Program-made: the position numbers and the translations under genes | Part shown: piece after piece, positions 32,623 to 43,449 of the stretch | Numbering within the stretch: the first letter of the stretch is position 1 | Layout of the letters: the number at the start of each line of letters is the position of its first letter | Assembly: GCA_039566865.1 (NCBI GenBank) | Contig: CM076960.1 | Location: 11,632,501-11,696,500, forward strand | Length of the DNA: 64,000 nt | Origin: Aurelia coerulea | Lineage: Eukaryota > Cnidaria > Scyphozoa > Semaeostomeae > Ulmaridae | Reading direction: 5' to 3' | Notes under the pieces: model-generated | Seen by the model: the letters and a program-made list of their open reading frames with translations, nothing else | Databases searched by the model: none | What the model was told of the DNA's origin: nothing

Positions 32623-35163
32623 ATTGAACCATGGTGGAAGAAAAGAATCGAAGGAGATATTGTACGATTAAGAAGGGACCTGGGAAGATTAAATGCTTGG
32701 AGTAAGGGAGATTGGAAAAGAAAAAATGAAGGAAGAAAAAAAGATCTCGAGAACAGGTATCACATCAAGAAGAAAGGAATCCACGTTGTCATGGAACAGA
32801 TACAACAAAGAATAAGTGCAAATGCCTACAAAATCAAGCGGTACTCAAATCGCATCCAACAATTTCAACAGAATAAGCTGTTTCAAAATAATCAGAAGCA
32901 ATTCTACAGAGAAATTAGTGAGAAAGAAGTCACAATCGATCAACCAAACCCAACTGAAGTGACAAACGTTTGGTCTAGGGTTTGGGGAGAGCAAGCTCAA
33001 CGTAATGATAGAGCAGAGTGGATTAGGAAAGTGAAAGACGAGTTGAAAGGGACAAAGCAACAAGAACCAATTAGTGTCACTATGAACGACGTGCGACAAA
33101 TAGTAGTAGCCTTTCCGAACTGGAAATCACCAGGGCCTGATGGCATACAAGGTCTTTGGCTGAAAAGACTTACAAGTATCCATGAAAGACTAATATCCAA
33201 TCTTAACGACTGCATTCATACAGGCAATGTTCCAAGTTGGTTGGTAGAAGGACGTACAACTCTGCTAGTGAAAGATCCATCCAAGGGTTCAGAAGTTTCA
33301 AATTATAGACCAATTGCTTGTCTAAATCTTCTATGGAAACTGCTATCAGGGATTTTCGCAGAGAAAATGTACAAACACATTGAGGATAATGACCTCCTCC
33401 CGATAGAACATAAAGGATGTAAAAAGAGGACTAGAGGCACAAAAGACCATCTAATCCTAGATAAAGCTATACTCAAAAACTGCAAGAGAAGGAAAACCAA
33501 TCGTGCAATGGCATGGGTTGATTTCAAGAAAGTATATGACATGGTCCCGCACTCTTGGATACTGGAGACTTTATCAATGTGCGGTATAGCTGATAACATC
33601 AAGCAACTATTGCAAAATAGTATGCCTTTGTGGAAGACGCAACTCTACCATGGCCGGAATAATCTTGGAACTGTTAACATAAAAAGAGGAATATTTCAAG
33701 GGGTTTCATTTTCGCCACTGCTGTTTGTAATAGCATTGATACCAATCTCACGTGTATTACAGAATGTCAGGATGGGTTATAAAGTTGATAAGCAAGGTTT
33801 ATCTATCAACCACATGCTATTTATGGACGACCTTAAATTGTTTGGTAAATCGATGAATGAAATTGATTCATTAGTTAAGACAGTTGAGACCTGTAGCTCT
33901 GATATTGGAATGGTATTTGGAATCGCTAAATGCCCAGTTTTGAATTTAAAGCGAGGTAAATTGGTAACATGTGATGGAATAGAGCTTCAGGCTGGTGATA
34001 AAATTGAGTCTGTCGATGAAAGGGGCTATAGGTACCTTGGCGTACTGAAAGTAGATCAGGTGTTACATGGAGAAATGAAAGAGAGAATACGTGCTTTATA
34101 TTATGATAGATTGAAGAAGCTGTTGAAATCGAAGTTGAATGCAGGAAATTTGATCAAGGCAATTAACACCTGGGCAGTAGCATCTGTTCGTTATAGTGCT
34201 GCAATTGTTGATTGGACAAAAGAGGAGCTGCGGCAGATGGATCGTAAAACAAGAAAACTCCTAACCATGCATGGTGGATTGCATCCGAAGAGTGATGTCG
34301 ATAGGCTTCATCTACCAAGGAAACTAGGAGGTCGAGGAACATGCTCCATAGAAGATTGTGTCGAAGAAGAAAGGAGAAGCATTGCCATGTATTTGTCGCA
34401 AACCCAGGAAGAATTGTTAAAGTTTGCAAGAACAAAACTAAAACTACCAACACAGAATGAATCAAAATTAGAATTTAAGAACAGAAAGGAAAATGAAAAG
34501 ATTTCAGCTTGGAAAGAAAAGAGATTGCATGGGCAATTTGCAAAAGATACTGATGCCATCAAAACAAATGAGTCATTCAACTGGCTGTGCAAAGGGGAAT
34601 TAAAACGTGAAACGGAATCTTTGATACTGGCAGCCCAGGAACAGGCACTGAATACAAATTCTATAAAGGCAAGAATTTACCGCTTACAGGAAAATGACAA
34701 ATGTAGATTGTGTGGCGCTGCGGTGGAGAATGTTACACACATTATTAGTGGTTGCAAGAAACTTGCCCAAAAGGAGTATAAGCGTAGACACGATAAAGTT
34801 GCATGCTTCATTCATTGGCTCCTTTGCAAGAAATATGACCTGAAACATACAGAAAAATTGTATCAACACCAGCCGGCTCCTGTTGTAGAAAATGACCGAC
34901 ACAAACTTCTGTGGGATTTCTCCATGCAAACTGATCGAGTCATTGAGCATAGAAGACCGGACATTGTCATTGTCGACTGGAAAGAAAAAGAATGCGCCAT
35001 TATAGATGTAGCTAGTCATGGCGACCAAAACATTGAAGACAAAGAATGGGAGAAGATCAGCAAATATAGTGAGCTAAAGCTGGAAGTAATGAGATTATGG
35101 ACTATTAAAACGAAAGTGATTCCAATAGTGGTTGGGGCACTTGGTTCCATCCCAAAAAGTTAA
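32620..35163 (+). CDS. R4/Dong-type LINE ORF: RT, zinc knuckle, restriction-like endonuclease (intact, 847 codons)
   Basis: This is an uninterrupted frame. The RT core includes SPGPDGIQGLW (about residue 171), YRPIACLNLLWKLLSG, AWVDFKKVYDMVPHSW with the first Asp at 301, and catalytic FMDD at 401-404. A C-terminal zinc knuckle follows, Cys695-Cys698-His707-Cys712. The restriction-like nuclease signature is RRPD with Asp781 and a second Asp796, fourteen residues apart. Order and motifs fit the site-specific R2/R4/Dong branch, which cuts DNA with a restriction-like nuclease and primes reverse transcription there. Dong-type elements favour TAA repeats, and TAA arrays flank this copy. Full elements usually have more N-terminal sequence, so it may be 5'-truncated. 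It is the best preserved protein in the window. Confidence 0.9.
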   Translation: MIEPWWKKRIEGDIVRLRRDLGRLNAWSKGDWKRKNEGRKKDLENRYHIKKKGIHVVMEQIQQRISANAYKIKRYSNRIQQFQQNKLFQNNQKQFYREISEKEVTIDQPNPTEVTNVWSRVWGEQAQRNDRAEWIRKVKDELKGTKQQEPISVTMNDVRQIVVAFPNWKSPGPDGIQGLWLKRLTSIHERLISNLNDCIHTGNVPSWLVEGRTTLLVKDPSKGSEVSNYRPIACLNLLWKLLSGIFAEKMYKHIEDNDLLPIEHKGCKKRTRGTKDHLILDKAILKNCKRRKTNRAMAWVDFKKVYDMVPHSWILETLSMCGIADNIKQLLQNSMPLWKTQLYHGRNNLGTVNIKRGIFQGVSFSPLLFVIALIPISRVLQNVRMGYKVDKQGLSINHMLFMDDLKLFGKSMNEIDSLVKTVETCSSDIGMVFGIAKCPVLNLKRGKLVTCDGIELQAGDKIESVDERGYRYLGVLKVDQVLHGEMKERIRALYYDRLKKLLKSKLNAGNLIKAINTWAVASVRYSAAIVDWTKEELRQMDRKTRKLLTMHGGLHPKSDVDRLHLPRKLGGRGTCSIEDCVEEERRSIAMYLSQTQEELLKFARTKLKLPTQNESKLEFKNRKENEKISAWKEKRLHGQFAKDTDAIKTNESFNWLCKGELKRETESLILAAQEQALNTNSIKARIYRLQENDKCRLCGAAVENVTHIISGCKKLAQKEYKRRHDKVACFIHWLLCKKYDLKHTEKLYQHQPAPVVENDRHKLLWDFSMQTDRVIEHRRPDIVIVDWKEKECAIIDVASHGDQNIEDKEWEKISKYSELKLEVMRLWTIKTKVIPIVVGALGSIPKS

Positions 35164-35345
35164 GAGAACACTTGAAGAGTTTAGGATTGTCAGATGATAT
35201 TCACTGCATCCAGAAATCAGCCCTCCTTGGAACAGCTGGAATACTGAGAAAAGTATTGAGTGTCTGAGGCTACTGGTTGGAGTTTGACGCTTGATGATGA
35301 ACAATTAACAATTCCTCCAAACTATGAACTTTAGGAGTGAACTCG

Positions 35346-35347
35346 AA

Positions 35348-35393
<46 letters not shown>

Positions 35394-35412
35394 TAAATGT
35401 TAATAATAATAC
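35346..35412. repeat. (TAA)n microsatellite
   Basis: About fifteen AAT units follow the LINE 3' end and continue into the inverted Penelope-like tail (AATAATACTAATAATAAG). Confidence 0.9.
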
Positions 35413-36172
35413 TAATAATAAGTTTATATACAACGTAAACAAAATTATATTAGATCAACATAAAATTTATATGAAATCAAAATTAAGATATCCTTGATAC
35501 ATTCCAAACTATAGACTGACAATAATATAGACGTTTCACAGCGTAAACAAAATTTATATGAACTTTAGAACTTTAAATAAAAACAAGATTCAAAGACCCT
35601 TGACACATTCCAAACCATTAATTTACAATAATATAGCCTTTCTTTTAACCTTTTACCCACATGGGATTGAGCGTGCCAGCCGAAGTATCCATATTTACAA
35701 GAGAACAGGAAAACAGACGCCAGCCAGAAACCCTCCAAGGATTTGCTTAATTTGCTAAATCCCGAATGGCCCGATGGAGAATTCCACCTCAACACCAAGT
35801 GCAAGATGCACAAAGTTAGCCAGCCAGCATCTCTTCCCATTCCCCTGAGATCTAATTACAGCTGTAGAAGGATTACGTGCTCCCAGAGGCAAACAAATCC
35901 AACTCGATATCCGCTACCCTTTCATTTAGGCCCTTTGGAGAGAATAAACCAAATTTATATTGCCAAAAAAGCTCCTTTCTACGGAGCGAATACACATCAC
36001 TTGCACCATCGATAATGCTTATTTTAACCGAAAACTCATCCCGATGATTTTGTTCAAAAAAGTGAGAGAAAAAGCTTGCCTGTGGAACCAGCTTACCTGT
36101 ATTAAGATCACCACTGAGACACTTTTGTTTGTAGGTCCAAAAACACGATATATAGACGTTAAATCTTAATGA
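35413..36172 (-). pseudogene. Penelope-like element 3' fragment, inverted
   Basis: Minus strand: 36172-35873 encodes the end of a GIY-YIG region (KLVPQASFFSHFFEQNHRDE, SLRRKELFWQYKFGLFSPKG, LNERVADIELDLF). It is followed by the same 3' UTR as 31905-32298, lacking the CTGATGA/GAAAC motif, and then the TAA repeat. The N-terminal part is missing. Confidence 0.75.
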
Positions 36173-36295
36173 TAATGATAATTTTGATAACAATGGTGTC
36201 AAATCTGTCTAACATGAAATAAGCCGTTATCAAATCTTGCTATAGGATCGTGAGAAACTATTGTATCGTATGCACTTTCTATGCATTTTATTCAT

Positions 36296-39200
36296 CTCAG
36301 TGCAAGATAGGCACTAAATCCTTACTGGCTAAGAAAATTGACACGTGACATGCTCGAAACCAATCAAATGGAGGCAAAAACGAAACGGGAAATTTGAAAT
36401 CTCAGATTTAGGCCCTTTTTGGATGATTTAACCAGCCTTCACCAACGTATCATTGGATACGAGGGAAATGAAGATTTTCAAAAAATTTCTTCACATACCT
36501 ATTCCCAATGCCCGAATGCATAGTCAATCAAGGGCGCTACGAATTTTTTCAAAATTTGAAGAAATGCCAAAACTTTGAATTCGACCTCATTGTCACTGTA
36601 GTTTGTCATAGTAAACAGCTAATTGATGACTGAAAGGCATACTCATGGAGACTAAATATTTTGATTCGAAGGTCTCCTTCTGTGTGTTGAAGTATCTTCA
36701 AAACTTAATCAGAAGATGCCAAATTTAGAGCACTATCTGGATCTTTTTTCAGTTTGAAACTGATAAAAGTAGCTCCGGATATATTCAAAATTCAATGTTG
36801 AGGGTAGAATTAAAAACGGGAAAAGTTGTATTGTACGGGCCTAAAAAACCAAACCGTTGTTATAAATAAGACGCGAATTAAAAGGTACTTACATTTGTAT
36901 CTTGCAAAAAAAGAACAACTAATCAAAATCGTGAAGCAGCACAAATGATAAAAGTACTTTAACTGGTTTTGATATCAAAATTCCACTTTTTGAACCGCAT
37001 TCTACTGCCAAGTGCCAGTTTCTCCAACAAATCGTTCATTTTTCTTCTTCCAGCAACATTGTCAAAAAGGCCCCCCAACAAAAGGAGCGCGTAAACGTCA
37101 ATGTTCAGCCACATATATGCCAGCCATCGACAAATAACATACGATTCCAATGAACTTTGAATAAGTAACAAATATATTTACTCTCCACTTTCTAGAATGG
37201 CAAGAACTGCAACATCGAACGTGGTCATAACGAACGATTTTGTGATGTTCTCCTCGATAACACTTGTCCTCGTGCCTTTGTCCTATTCTGCTGTCATTTT
37301 TGCGAGATTATGAGTGATAATCGACAATAACATCAGCCAAAACCTTGTATAAATTAATGAATGGCAGTCCTTGCTTTCAGCAGCGCAAAAGAAATGACTG
37401 TCGTTTCTCCTCTTACCGTACCGAACAGTGTAGCAGGCACATGAAATAAGTATGAAATGCTGATGTACGTAAGGAAGAATAGAATAGCAACAAACGGAAA
37501 AAAAGTACATTTTGTTTTTAATGTGAAAAAATAGATTGACCATTTCGACAAAATAACATTTGAAATACTATTTTTAAAGCTCTTTCAAATCAATTTCACA
37601 TTCTGTGGGGATGTTGTAGAAAAATATCTATCTTTGGGCTACTTGCATCAGAGCAGAAGTCATCCATTAGAAAATCACCCTTTTATGGTCAAGCAACACA
37701 GCAGCAGCGACCAAAGCTGGACATTTGTATCGCACTTGTAGACTCTTGGAAGCATGCACGTATTTTTAGTAAGATGGCTAAGCTTTAAGTCAGTGCATGT
37801 ATCTTTTTATAAGAAACAGCTCACAAGAAACAGTAGGTTCAATTTTTCGAAAGTTAAGAAGCAACCGTACCTGAATTTAAAAAGCTAAGGAACTTTTATA
37901 ATTTGCAGTTATAATTTTCCCAGCGCATCAAAAAATGTTTTGGCACTATACAGTTATAAGCTTATCGCAACTATTTGGACATTACTTTGAGTGCGAATTA
38001 TGTTATTTACTTGTTTTGAGATCTTACTAAGTAATTTGGAAGCCCTCTTGACAAGGCTAAATTAACTCTACACTTCTGGCACTAGACATCTTTTGGTTAA
38101 AACCATAAAACTGTTGGTAGAAAACTTGCTCAAATATTTAAGAAATGGCCTGCCACTCTGGAATCTCCTGTGTCTTTGTAACACTTGATAACAATTTTAA
38201 AGCTATGTTTATGCATTCATGCCACCATCTAGATCATGCAAGTAATCATGACCAAAAAGAACCAAATGAAAGTTTAAAACGTTCTCAAGTACTAAAGATT
38301 TTAATTATTCTGGGCTACTTGAGTAGCATGAAGCTCGTTTCAAGATATTGAACTCTGAGATCATCAAAAATTAAAATGATATTTGTTGCCTGATCTAGAT
38401 CATGGCATGAATGCACAAGATTTGCTTAGAATCTTACGATGACACAGGAGCTCGCAGAGACCTCCCAAACCCCTACGGAAGTTTTTGTACTCAGTGAGTA
38501 CTCAGATAGTGAGAATTTTGGGAAACTTTCAATACTGACTTAAAGTTTTGTTGTTAAACAGAAATCTTGACATTTGTATAGTACTTTGCAGACTCATGGA
38601 AGCATTCACGTGTTTTCTGTTTGACAGCAAAAACAGTTTTTTGCGAGTTTCTTATATTTTTAGTGCCAGAGGTGTAGAGTTAATTTAGCCTTGTCAAGAG
38701 GGCACCCAAATTACTTAGTAAGATCTCAAAACAAGTAAATAACATAATTCACACTCAAAATAATGTCCAAGTAGTTGCTATAACATTATAACTGTATATT
38801 GCAAAAACATTTTTTAATGCGCTGGGATAATTAAAACTGCAAATTACAAAGGTTCCTCAGCATTTTAGTTCAGGTAGGGTGGCTTCTTAACTTTCGAAAA
38901 ACATGCACTGACTTCAAGCTTTATCATCTAATGAAAAATACGTGCATGTTTCCATGAGTCTACAAGTGCGATACAAATGTCCAGCTTTGGTCGCTGCTGC
39001 TGTGTTGCTTGACCATAAAAGGGTGATTTTCTAATGGATGACTTCTGCTCTGATGCAAGTAGCCCAAAGATAGATATTTTTCTACAACATCCCCACAGAT
39101 TGTGAAATTGATATGAAAGAGCTTTAAAAATAGTATTTCAAATGTTATTTTGTCGAAATGTTCAATCTATTTTTTCACATTAAAAACAAAATGTACATTT

Positions 39201-40396
39201 TTTCCGTTTGTCGCTATTCTATTCTTCCTTACGTACATCAGCATTTCATACTTATTTCATGTACCTGCTACACTGTACTGTACGGTAAGAGAAGAAACGA
39301 CAGCCATTTCTTTTGCGCTGCTGAAAGCAAGGACTGCCATTCATAAATTTATACAAGGTTTTTGGCTGATGTAATTGTCGATTATCACTCATAATCTCGC
39401 AAAAATGACAGCAGAATAAGACAAAGGCACGAGGACAAGTGTTATCGAGGAGAACATCATCAAATCGTTCGTTCTGACCACGTTCGATGTTGCAGTTCTT
39501 GCCATTCTGGAAAGTGGAGAGTAAGTATATGTGTTACTTATTCAAAATTCATTGGAATCGTATGTTACTTGTCGATGGCTGGCATATGTGTGGCTGAACA
39601 TTGACGTTTACGCGCTCCTTTTGTTGGGGGGCCTTTTTGACAATGTTGCTGGAAGAAGAAATATGAACGATTTGTTGGAGAAACTGGCACTTGGCAGTAG
39701 AATGCGGTTCAAAAAGTGGGATTTTGATATCAAAACCAGTTAAAGTACGTTTATCATTTGTGCTGCTTCACGATTTTGATTAGTTGTTCTTTTTTTGCAA
39801 GATACAAATGTAAGTACCTTTTAATTCGCCTCTTATTTATGACGACCGTTTGGTTCTTTAGGCCCGTACAATACAACTTTTCCCGTTGTTCATTCTACCC
39901 TCAGCATTGAATCTTGAATATCTCCGGAGGTATTTGTATCAGTTTCAAACTGAAAAATAATCCAGATAGTGCTCTAAATTTGGCAATTTTTGATTAAGTT
40001 TTGAAGATACTTCAACACACAGAGGGAGACCTTCGAATCAAAATATTTAGTCTCCATGAGTATGTGTTTCAGTCATCAATTAGCTGTTTACTATGACAAA
40101 CTACAGTGACAATGAGGTCGAATTCAAAGTTTTGGCATTTCTTCAAATTCGTAGCGCCCTTGATTGACTATGCATTAGGGCATTGGGAATAGGTCTGTGA
40201 AGAAATGTTTTGAAAATCTTCATTTCTCTCGTATCCAATGATAATTCGGTGAAGGGTGGATAAATCATCCAAAAAGGGCCTAAATCTAAGATTTCAAATT
40301 TCCCGTTTGGTTTTTGCCTCCATTTGATTGGTTTAGAGCATGTCACGTGTCAATTTTCTTAGCCAGTAAGGATTTAGTGCCTATCCTTCTCAGTGC
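36296..40396. mobile_element. Giant palindromic transposon (4.1 kb), 8-bp TSD
   Basis: Element 36304-40388 is flanked by CTCAGTGC on both sides (36296-36303, 40389-40396). The termini are AAGATAGGCACTAAATCC and the inverse of AAGGATAGGCACTAAATCC. The two arms are inverted copies almost to the centre near 38,320-38,346: for example 36959-37171 with 39531-39743, 37990-38060 with 38690-38780, and 38215-38240 with 38394-38420. Each arm keeps an open frame of 70 codons (MLLIQSSLESY..., LLLLGGLFDNVAGRR), differing at only a handful of residues. Part of each arm (38640-38890 and its inverse) is homologous to the P-like fragment at 19600-20460. An 8-bp duplication is what P elements make. No transposase is encoded. 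Confidence 0.85.
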
Positions 40397-40918
40397 TAGT
40401 GAGCAGAGATCAACGTTTATCAACTGCATAAACAAGCGTGATTGACTGACTTTCTTACTGACCTGGAACCCCTTCTTAGATTGCAAAGTGGATTTTGTAA
40501 TCAACCAGTCGCAAAACTATAAACCAGTGAGATAATGCTGGGATTTAAGGGGGTAGAATCTAGAATAGAATACAATGTATCTTACTGAGCATGATTTTTT
40601 CTTTGAAGAATGTAATAAGCAGGTTATCCCCTTGGAGAAACTCGTCGGAAAAGTCGTCATAAAAGTCGGAACACGTCAAAAAAATTGAAAGTCTTCAGAA
40701 AAGTTGGTAGTCAGAGTTTGTCAAATGGCATGAATGGGCCAACTCATGGCTCATAACATTAATCTTTCTTTCATGTTTGTCATCAGTCTTTCTATTTTAG
40801 CAAGTGGTACGACAATCATCAATACAAATAGATGATTTGTAAGTTGATCAACAAATCAACAAATGTACTTGGAAAAAAACTTACAGACGTTTAACTCTGT
40901 CAGCCAACAATTGCTTAC
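40397..40918. other. No recognisable gene
   Basis: AT-rich sequence without a supported ORF or repeat. Confidence 0.35.
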
Positions 40919-41066
40919 TCTTCTTTTAAACAACTTCATGATTATGTCAGCCAAATTAATCTTTGTTAACGAAATTCCAAGTGCCATACTTTTGACCTTG
41001 CCATCAAAGATGAACCCTTCCATCACTGCTCCTTTCCATCCAAACATAATTGGATTTCCAGATATT
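40919..41066 (-). CDS. Probable exon, host-like protein, first part duplicated upstream
   Basis: On the minus strand an acceptor TACACTCTAG is followed by an open frame ISGNPIMFGWKGAVMEGFIF then DGKVKSMALGISLTKINLAD and IIMKLFKRR, ending at AGA/GTAAGC. Entry phase is 2 and exit phase 0. The style (glycine-rich beta pattern, no transposon motifs) resembles the 8499-8777 exon. It could be an upstream exon of the same gene, although the phases differ from the 1-1 set. 41128-41181 is a near copy of its first 12 codons plus the acceptor. Confidence 0.45.
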
Positions 41067-41127
41067 CTAGAGTGTACAGTAAGTATAAAATAGAAGAACC
41101 AAAGAATATACAAGCAGAAATATCCTT

Positions 41128-41183
41128 TCCATCCAAACATAACTGGATTTCCAGAAATTCTAGAGTGTACAGTATAAAATAGC
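41128..41183 (-). pseudogene. Partial tandem duplicate of the 40919-41066 exon
   Basis: The minus strand repeats TACACTCTAG and then encodes ISGNPVMFGWKG before diverging. It duplicates the splice acceptor and exon start about 115 bp upstream. Confidence 0.55.
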
Positions 41184-41404
41184 ATAGGAATCTTTTTTTT
41201 TTTTATATATATACCATCTAAAAATTTACATAACAAATTACTACCTACATTACTTAACCTACTTTACAATACTACGAGTACGATACCAAGAGGAGCAAAT
41301 AAAATGTCAACCCCGAGGCCTTAAAAAAGAATTGAAAAAGTGCATTTGTATAAATTAGACTTAACTAGGAACAAAGCAAAAAAGAAAAGAAAAAAGAAAA
41401 CAAA

Positions 41405-41616
41405 AACAAAAACAAACAAAAGACAAAAGACAAAAGACAAAAGGCGAAAGGCGAAAGGCGAAAGGCGAAAGGCGAAAGGCAAAAGGCAAAAGGCAAAAGG
41501 CAAAAGGCAAAAGGCAAAAGGCAAAAGGCAAAAGGCAAAAGGCAAAAGGCAAAAGGCAAAAGGCAAAAGGCAAAAGGCAAAAGACAAAGACAAAGACAAA
41601 AGACAAAAGACAACAC
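41405..41616. repeat. 7-bp minisatellite (GGCAAAA)n / (GGCGAAA)n
   Basis: About five GGCGAAA-type units are followed by about eighteen GGCAAAA units, flanked by AGACAAA variants on both sides. Six frames stay open because the unit lacks stops, giving false ORFs (KAKGKRQ, LLPFAFC). Confidence 0.95.
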
Positions 41617-41694
41617 AAAATAATAATAATTTTGCAAGGAAATGAGCGTACTTGGTTGTGTGGCTTATGACAAGGTTTAAAATGAGCTCAATCT

Positions 41695-42290
41695 AATCGA
41701 CCAGTTTCTTGGATAAATTTTAATGTTAGCTCGAGTATGTTCCTGTTAACATCATTGGGGAGGTTTTTATCACCAAACAATAGGATCTCATTTGAGGGAC
41801 TAGCATATCCAAGTGGTCGTAATAATGGAAGTATTCCAGCAAGAAGGTTTTTGTCGTTGGAGCCCAATGGAAGGGCAAAGCAACAAGAAGTGTTCGGTAT
41901 CCTCTACAACATCGTTCGTAGGGCACATTGGGTTTACAGTATCCTTAAAACTTTGCCTGAATTTGTGAAAGTTCAATTTGCTGAGACCCACTCTAAGTTG
42001 GTTAAGCTGGGATAAACCTAATGGGTCGTGAATCCCAAAGACCGATTTTGCAGGGGGTCGGGTAACTGACAGAATTTTTTTCTTAAAAACAGCGACAGAT
42101 GGTGCTAGTCTCAGTTCTGGTTCAAGATCATTCCATTCAGACAAACAGTGAGGAAAAAAGCTAGATTTGAATTTTTCTGTTCTTGCCCTTATTCGCCCAA
42201 TGACATCCTGATTGCGGAGAGAGTAATGCGACTGCTTAAGTGCGGGAATTGGGTCCGTCATAGGAATCTTTCGTCGTACATAGCCGATTG
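41695..42290 (-). pseudogene. LINE C-terminal fragment with zinc-finger region
   Basis: The minus strand gives IGYVRRKIPMTDPIPALKQS, FFPHCLSEWNDLEPELRLAP and QLRVGLSKLNFHKFRQSFKD. A Cys/His block (CPTNDVVEDTEHFLLLC) comes next, and after a frameshift near 41890 LLAGILPLLRPLGYASPSNE. This arrangement is the extreme C-terminus of one LINE group. The RT is missing. Confidence 0.75.
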
Positions 42291-42309
42291 CTCGTGGCCC
42301 ATGGTCAAA

Positions 42310-43185
42310 ACCGCCAAAGCCTCATTTTCACAGGCCAATCAGACGGCTAAAAAGCGAAGGAGACAAAAGAAACCCGTGAAGATTTTTCTAAATTTTGCTT
42401 ACCTTCATAAAAGGCAACCAGGACAAAAACTTCTTGAGATATTCCGAATTTTTTTAAAGCAATCTACTCTCCAGATGTTTGGGTGTACAAGGTTGGATGC
42501 CGGTTAAAGTATCTCCAGGATTGGCGGAGTTATGGCCACAAACAAACCGATAAGGCACTGAACCTTCAACAATTGAGATTCTGGCCTGGAGACAATAGTA
42601 ACAACAATTGTGATTTTTGTAAGAACGACTGACAACGTCAAAATCTGCATTTTCAATTGTTCGATCTATTATCTTTCGCTAAATTGTCTTTTGTTCAAGA
42701 TTCAATGCCCCTACGGTTTCTATCTGAATTGAGAAAGTATACAAAGGCTATTTCGCACATGTCAAGTAATGTGGCAATACTCTAGGGAATTATCTGTATT
42801 GCGCAACATTTTGCATTCATGGCACAAAATTGCTCTTTAGGAAATAAGTTATAAAATTCAAAAGAGGTGTTATCAAGAGGCTTTATCACCTGACTTGCAG
42901 TGGCGTTAACAGGCCACGACAAGCCTTCGCCGAATTTGTCTATTGGAGAGGCAATAACTCCGGCAATCCTGGAGACATTGTAACCGGCATCCAAACTTGT
43001 ACACCCACACATCTGGAGAGCAGATTTCTAAATAAAAGTTCGGGAAATTTCAAGCAGTTTTTTGTCCTCGTTGCGTTTTATGAAGGTAGGTAACATTTAG
43101 AAAAATCTTCACGGGTTTCTTTTGTCTCCTTCGCCTTTTATATGTCTAATTGATGCTTGAAAATGAGGCTTTCATCGAGCGACGT
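42310..43185. mobile_element. Foldback element with about 260-bp arms
   Basis: 42310-42570 is repeated inverted at 42905-43170: shared AAAGCCTCATTTTCA, GGCGAAGGAGACAAAAGAAA, CCCGTGAAGATTTTT, CTCCAGATGTKTGGGTGTAC and GGCCTATTRCTCCGG-like blocks. The central 330 bp are unique. No coding signal and no clear target duplication. Confidence 0.75.
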
Positions 43186-43449
43186 ATCCTCTGTAAAAAT
43201 CTCCTGCAAAAACCCTAAAATCCTATGGTTTAAAAAAAATCTCGTATGCCATTTCAGAAGAGTGATACACCCCTCGGATTCCATTTATTTATCATTTATC
43301 AATTTCTTTAAAGTTGGTTCATCATCAGCTCTAGTTCTACATTACATTATGACAATAATGTGAACTAATTTATATCAACTATTTACAAGAAAAATATACC
43401 TATAATACAATGTAATGCAACTTATTAATAATCATTATCTACAAATTTT

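Noticed and set aside
36959..37551. Host genes in the palindrome arms
   Set aside because: The open frames are mirrored in both arms of one mobile element and match no family I recognise; they belong to the element.
41447..41590. CRISPR-like array or telomeric repeat
   Set aside because: There are no spacers, and the GGCAAAA unit is not a known telomere repeat; plain minisatellite.
41321..41645. Overlapping ORFs of 85-101 codons (KAKGKRQ / LLPFAFC repeats)
   Set aside because: Products of a stop-free 7-bp minisatellite.
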